DNA of 64,000 nucleotides. Origin: Agrobacterium tumefaciens (lineage in GTDB: Bacteria > Pseudomonadota > Alphaproteobacteria > Rhizobiales > Rhizobiaceae). The position numbers and the translations under genes were made by a program. Of this stretch, positions 63,587 through 64,000 are shown in pieces. The number at the start of each line of letters is the position of its first letter. Within the stretch, counting starts at the first letter, position 1. Under the pieces are notes generated by a model. That model was not told the origin of the DNA and searched no databases. It saw nothing but the letters and a program-made list of their open reading frames with translations. The stretch is from NCBI RefSeq assembly GCF_005221385.1, contig NZ_CP039905.1, positions 196,251-260,250 on the forward strand, written 5' to 3'.

Positions 63587-64000
63587 TCGCGGCTGGTTGA
63601 GACCCGAATACGTATTCTCTCGGTTTTGCGCCCAACGCCGATCTTCAGAGCTGTCTCCGCCTGATCGGCGTTCAGGAGACAGGCGCCGCTGTAGCTTTTA
63701 GCAACTAGGAGCTTTTACGCTATTTGCCACTTCATGGCAGGCTTATGCCCGATGGTGCTGGTAACGGTCGCCGAAAGCCAATGCCGCAGATTCCCACCAC
63801 TCGTTTGACAGCCGTGCAGAACGCTAGTTTCGCAATAGAAAACAAAAGGTTAGACCACAAAAAAAGTGATCCGCCGTAGAGGGTCTAGCTGTTAAGGTCT
63901 TGTTAACTAAAAAAAGTTTGCCGAACAGGTAGAATCGCAGGTATTAATAACGCTTATTGGACTACGTTTGAGCTAAAAGCGTTATTCTGGATTCGGCTGA
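63587..64000. other. Non-coding right edge of the window
   Basis: No gene is supported in these 414 bases. The last 150 are AT-rich with A runs (63840-63870 and 63905-63920), and could be the promoter region of a gene beyond the window. Confidence 0.4.

Overview
The window looks like part of an accessory replicon or large genomic island from an alphaproteobacterium of the Rhizobiaceae (Rhizobium, Agrobacterium or Sinorhizobium type). The inference rests on the RHE_PE00001-like (DUF1612) protein, the ScpB plus DUF1403 pair, RepB/ParB-like proteins next to an unusual serine recombinase, fairly high GC, and IS6, IS3, IS66, IS5/IS427 and ISL3 elements. No housekeeping gene, rRNA or intact tRNA was seen. 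The nadE and lspA present sit in a metal cassette and are probably accessory copies.

Layout. (1) 1-9.9 kb: an IS6 transposase, then a copper/silver efflux operon on the minus strand (Met/Cys-rich protein, FixH/YtkA-like protein, CusB, CusA, DUF411). Next come nadE, lspA, an HMA-CDF metal transporter and a divergent MerR regulator with a textbook 19-bp-spacer MerR promoter. A second promoter of the same design at 864-894 has no gene in front of it. (2) 10.3-39.7 kb: a dense defence island. It holds HTH-ImmA/IrrE plus PIN; a small CBASS (CD-NTase with AGS-C sensor, SLATT effector); a nuclease-STAND protein of about 1338 aa broken by IS66, itself broken by IS3; an ESCO-like zinc-finger acetyltransferase; a DUF4238 protein; a Gabija-like pair; a divergent AddB/AddA-like nuclease-helicase pair; a four-gene cluster of two PD-(D/E)XK-like proteins, AbiV and an Mrr-like nuclease; and a DUF3800 protein. 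(3) 39.7-50.4 kb: rhizobial plasmid-type genes: RHE_PE00001-like, TniA-TniB-TniQ, a serine recombinase with two ParB/RepB-like proteins, a two-HTH regulator, ScpB and DUF1403. (4) 50.47-56.05 kb: a Tn5053-like TniABQ transposon with an internally deleted 1629-bp copy in tandem, the pair sharing one 5-bp target duplication. (5) 56.1-64 kb: Phd/VapC, a tyrosine recombinase, an ISL3 element with a nonsense mutation, an integrase fragment, a membrane protein, a predicted modification-dependent nuclease, and a RES-domain gene split by an IS5-family element.

Taken together: metal efflux on the left, several nucleotide-signalling and nuclease defence systems in the centre, and recombination and maintenance genes on the right. 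Three interrupted genes (STAND, IS66 tnpC, RES) can be rebuilt exactly in frame from target-site duplications, which implies recent insertions. The best candidates for something undescribed are the AddAB-like pair back to back with Gabija (25.2-34.9 kb) and the AbiV/nuclease cluster (35.1-38.3 kb).
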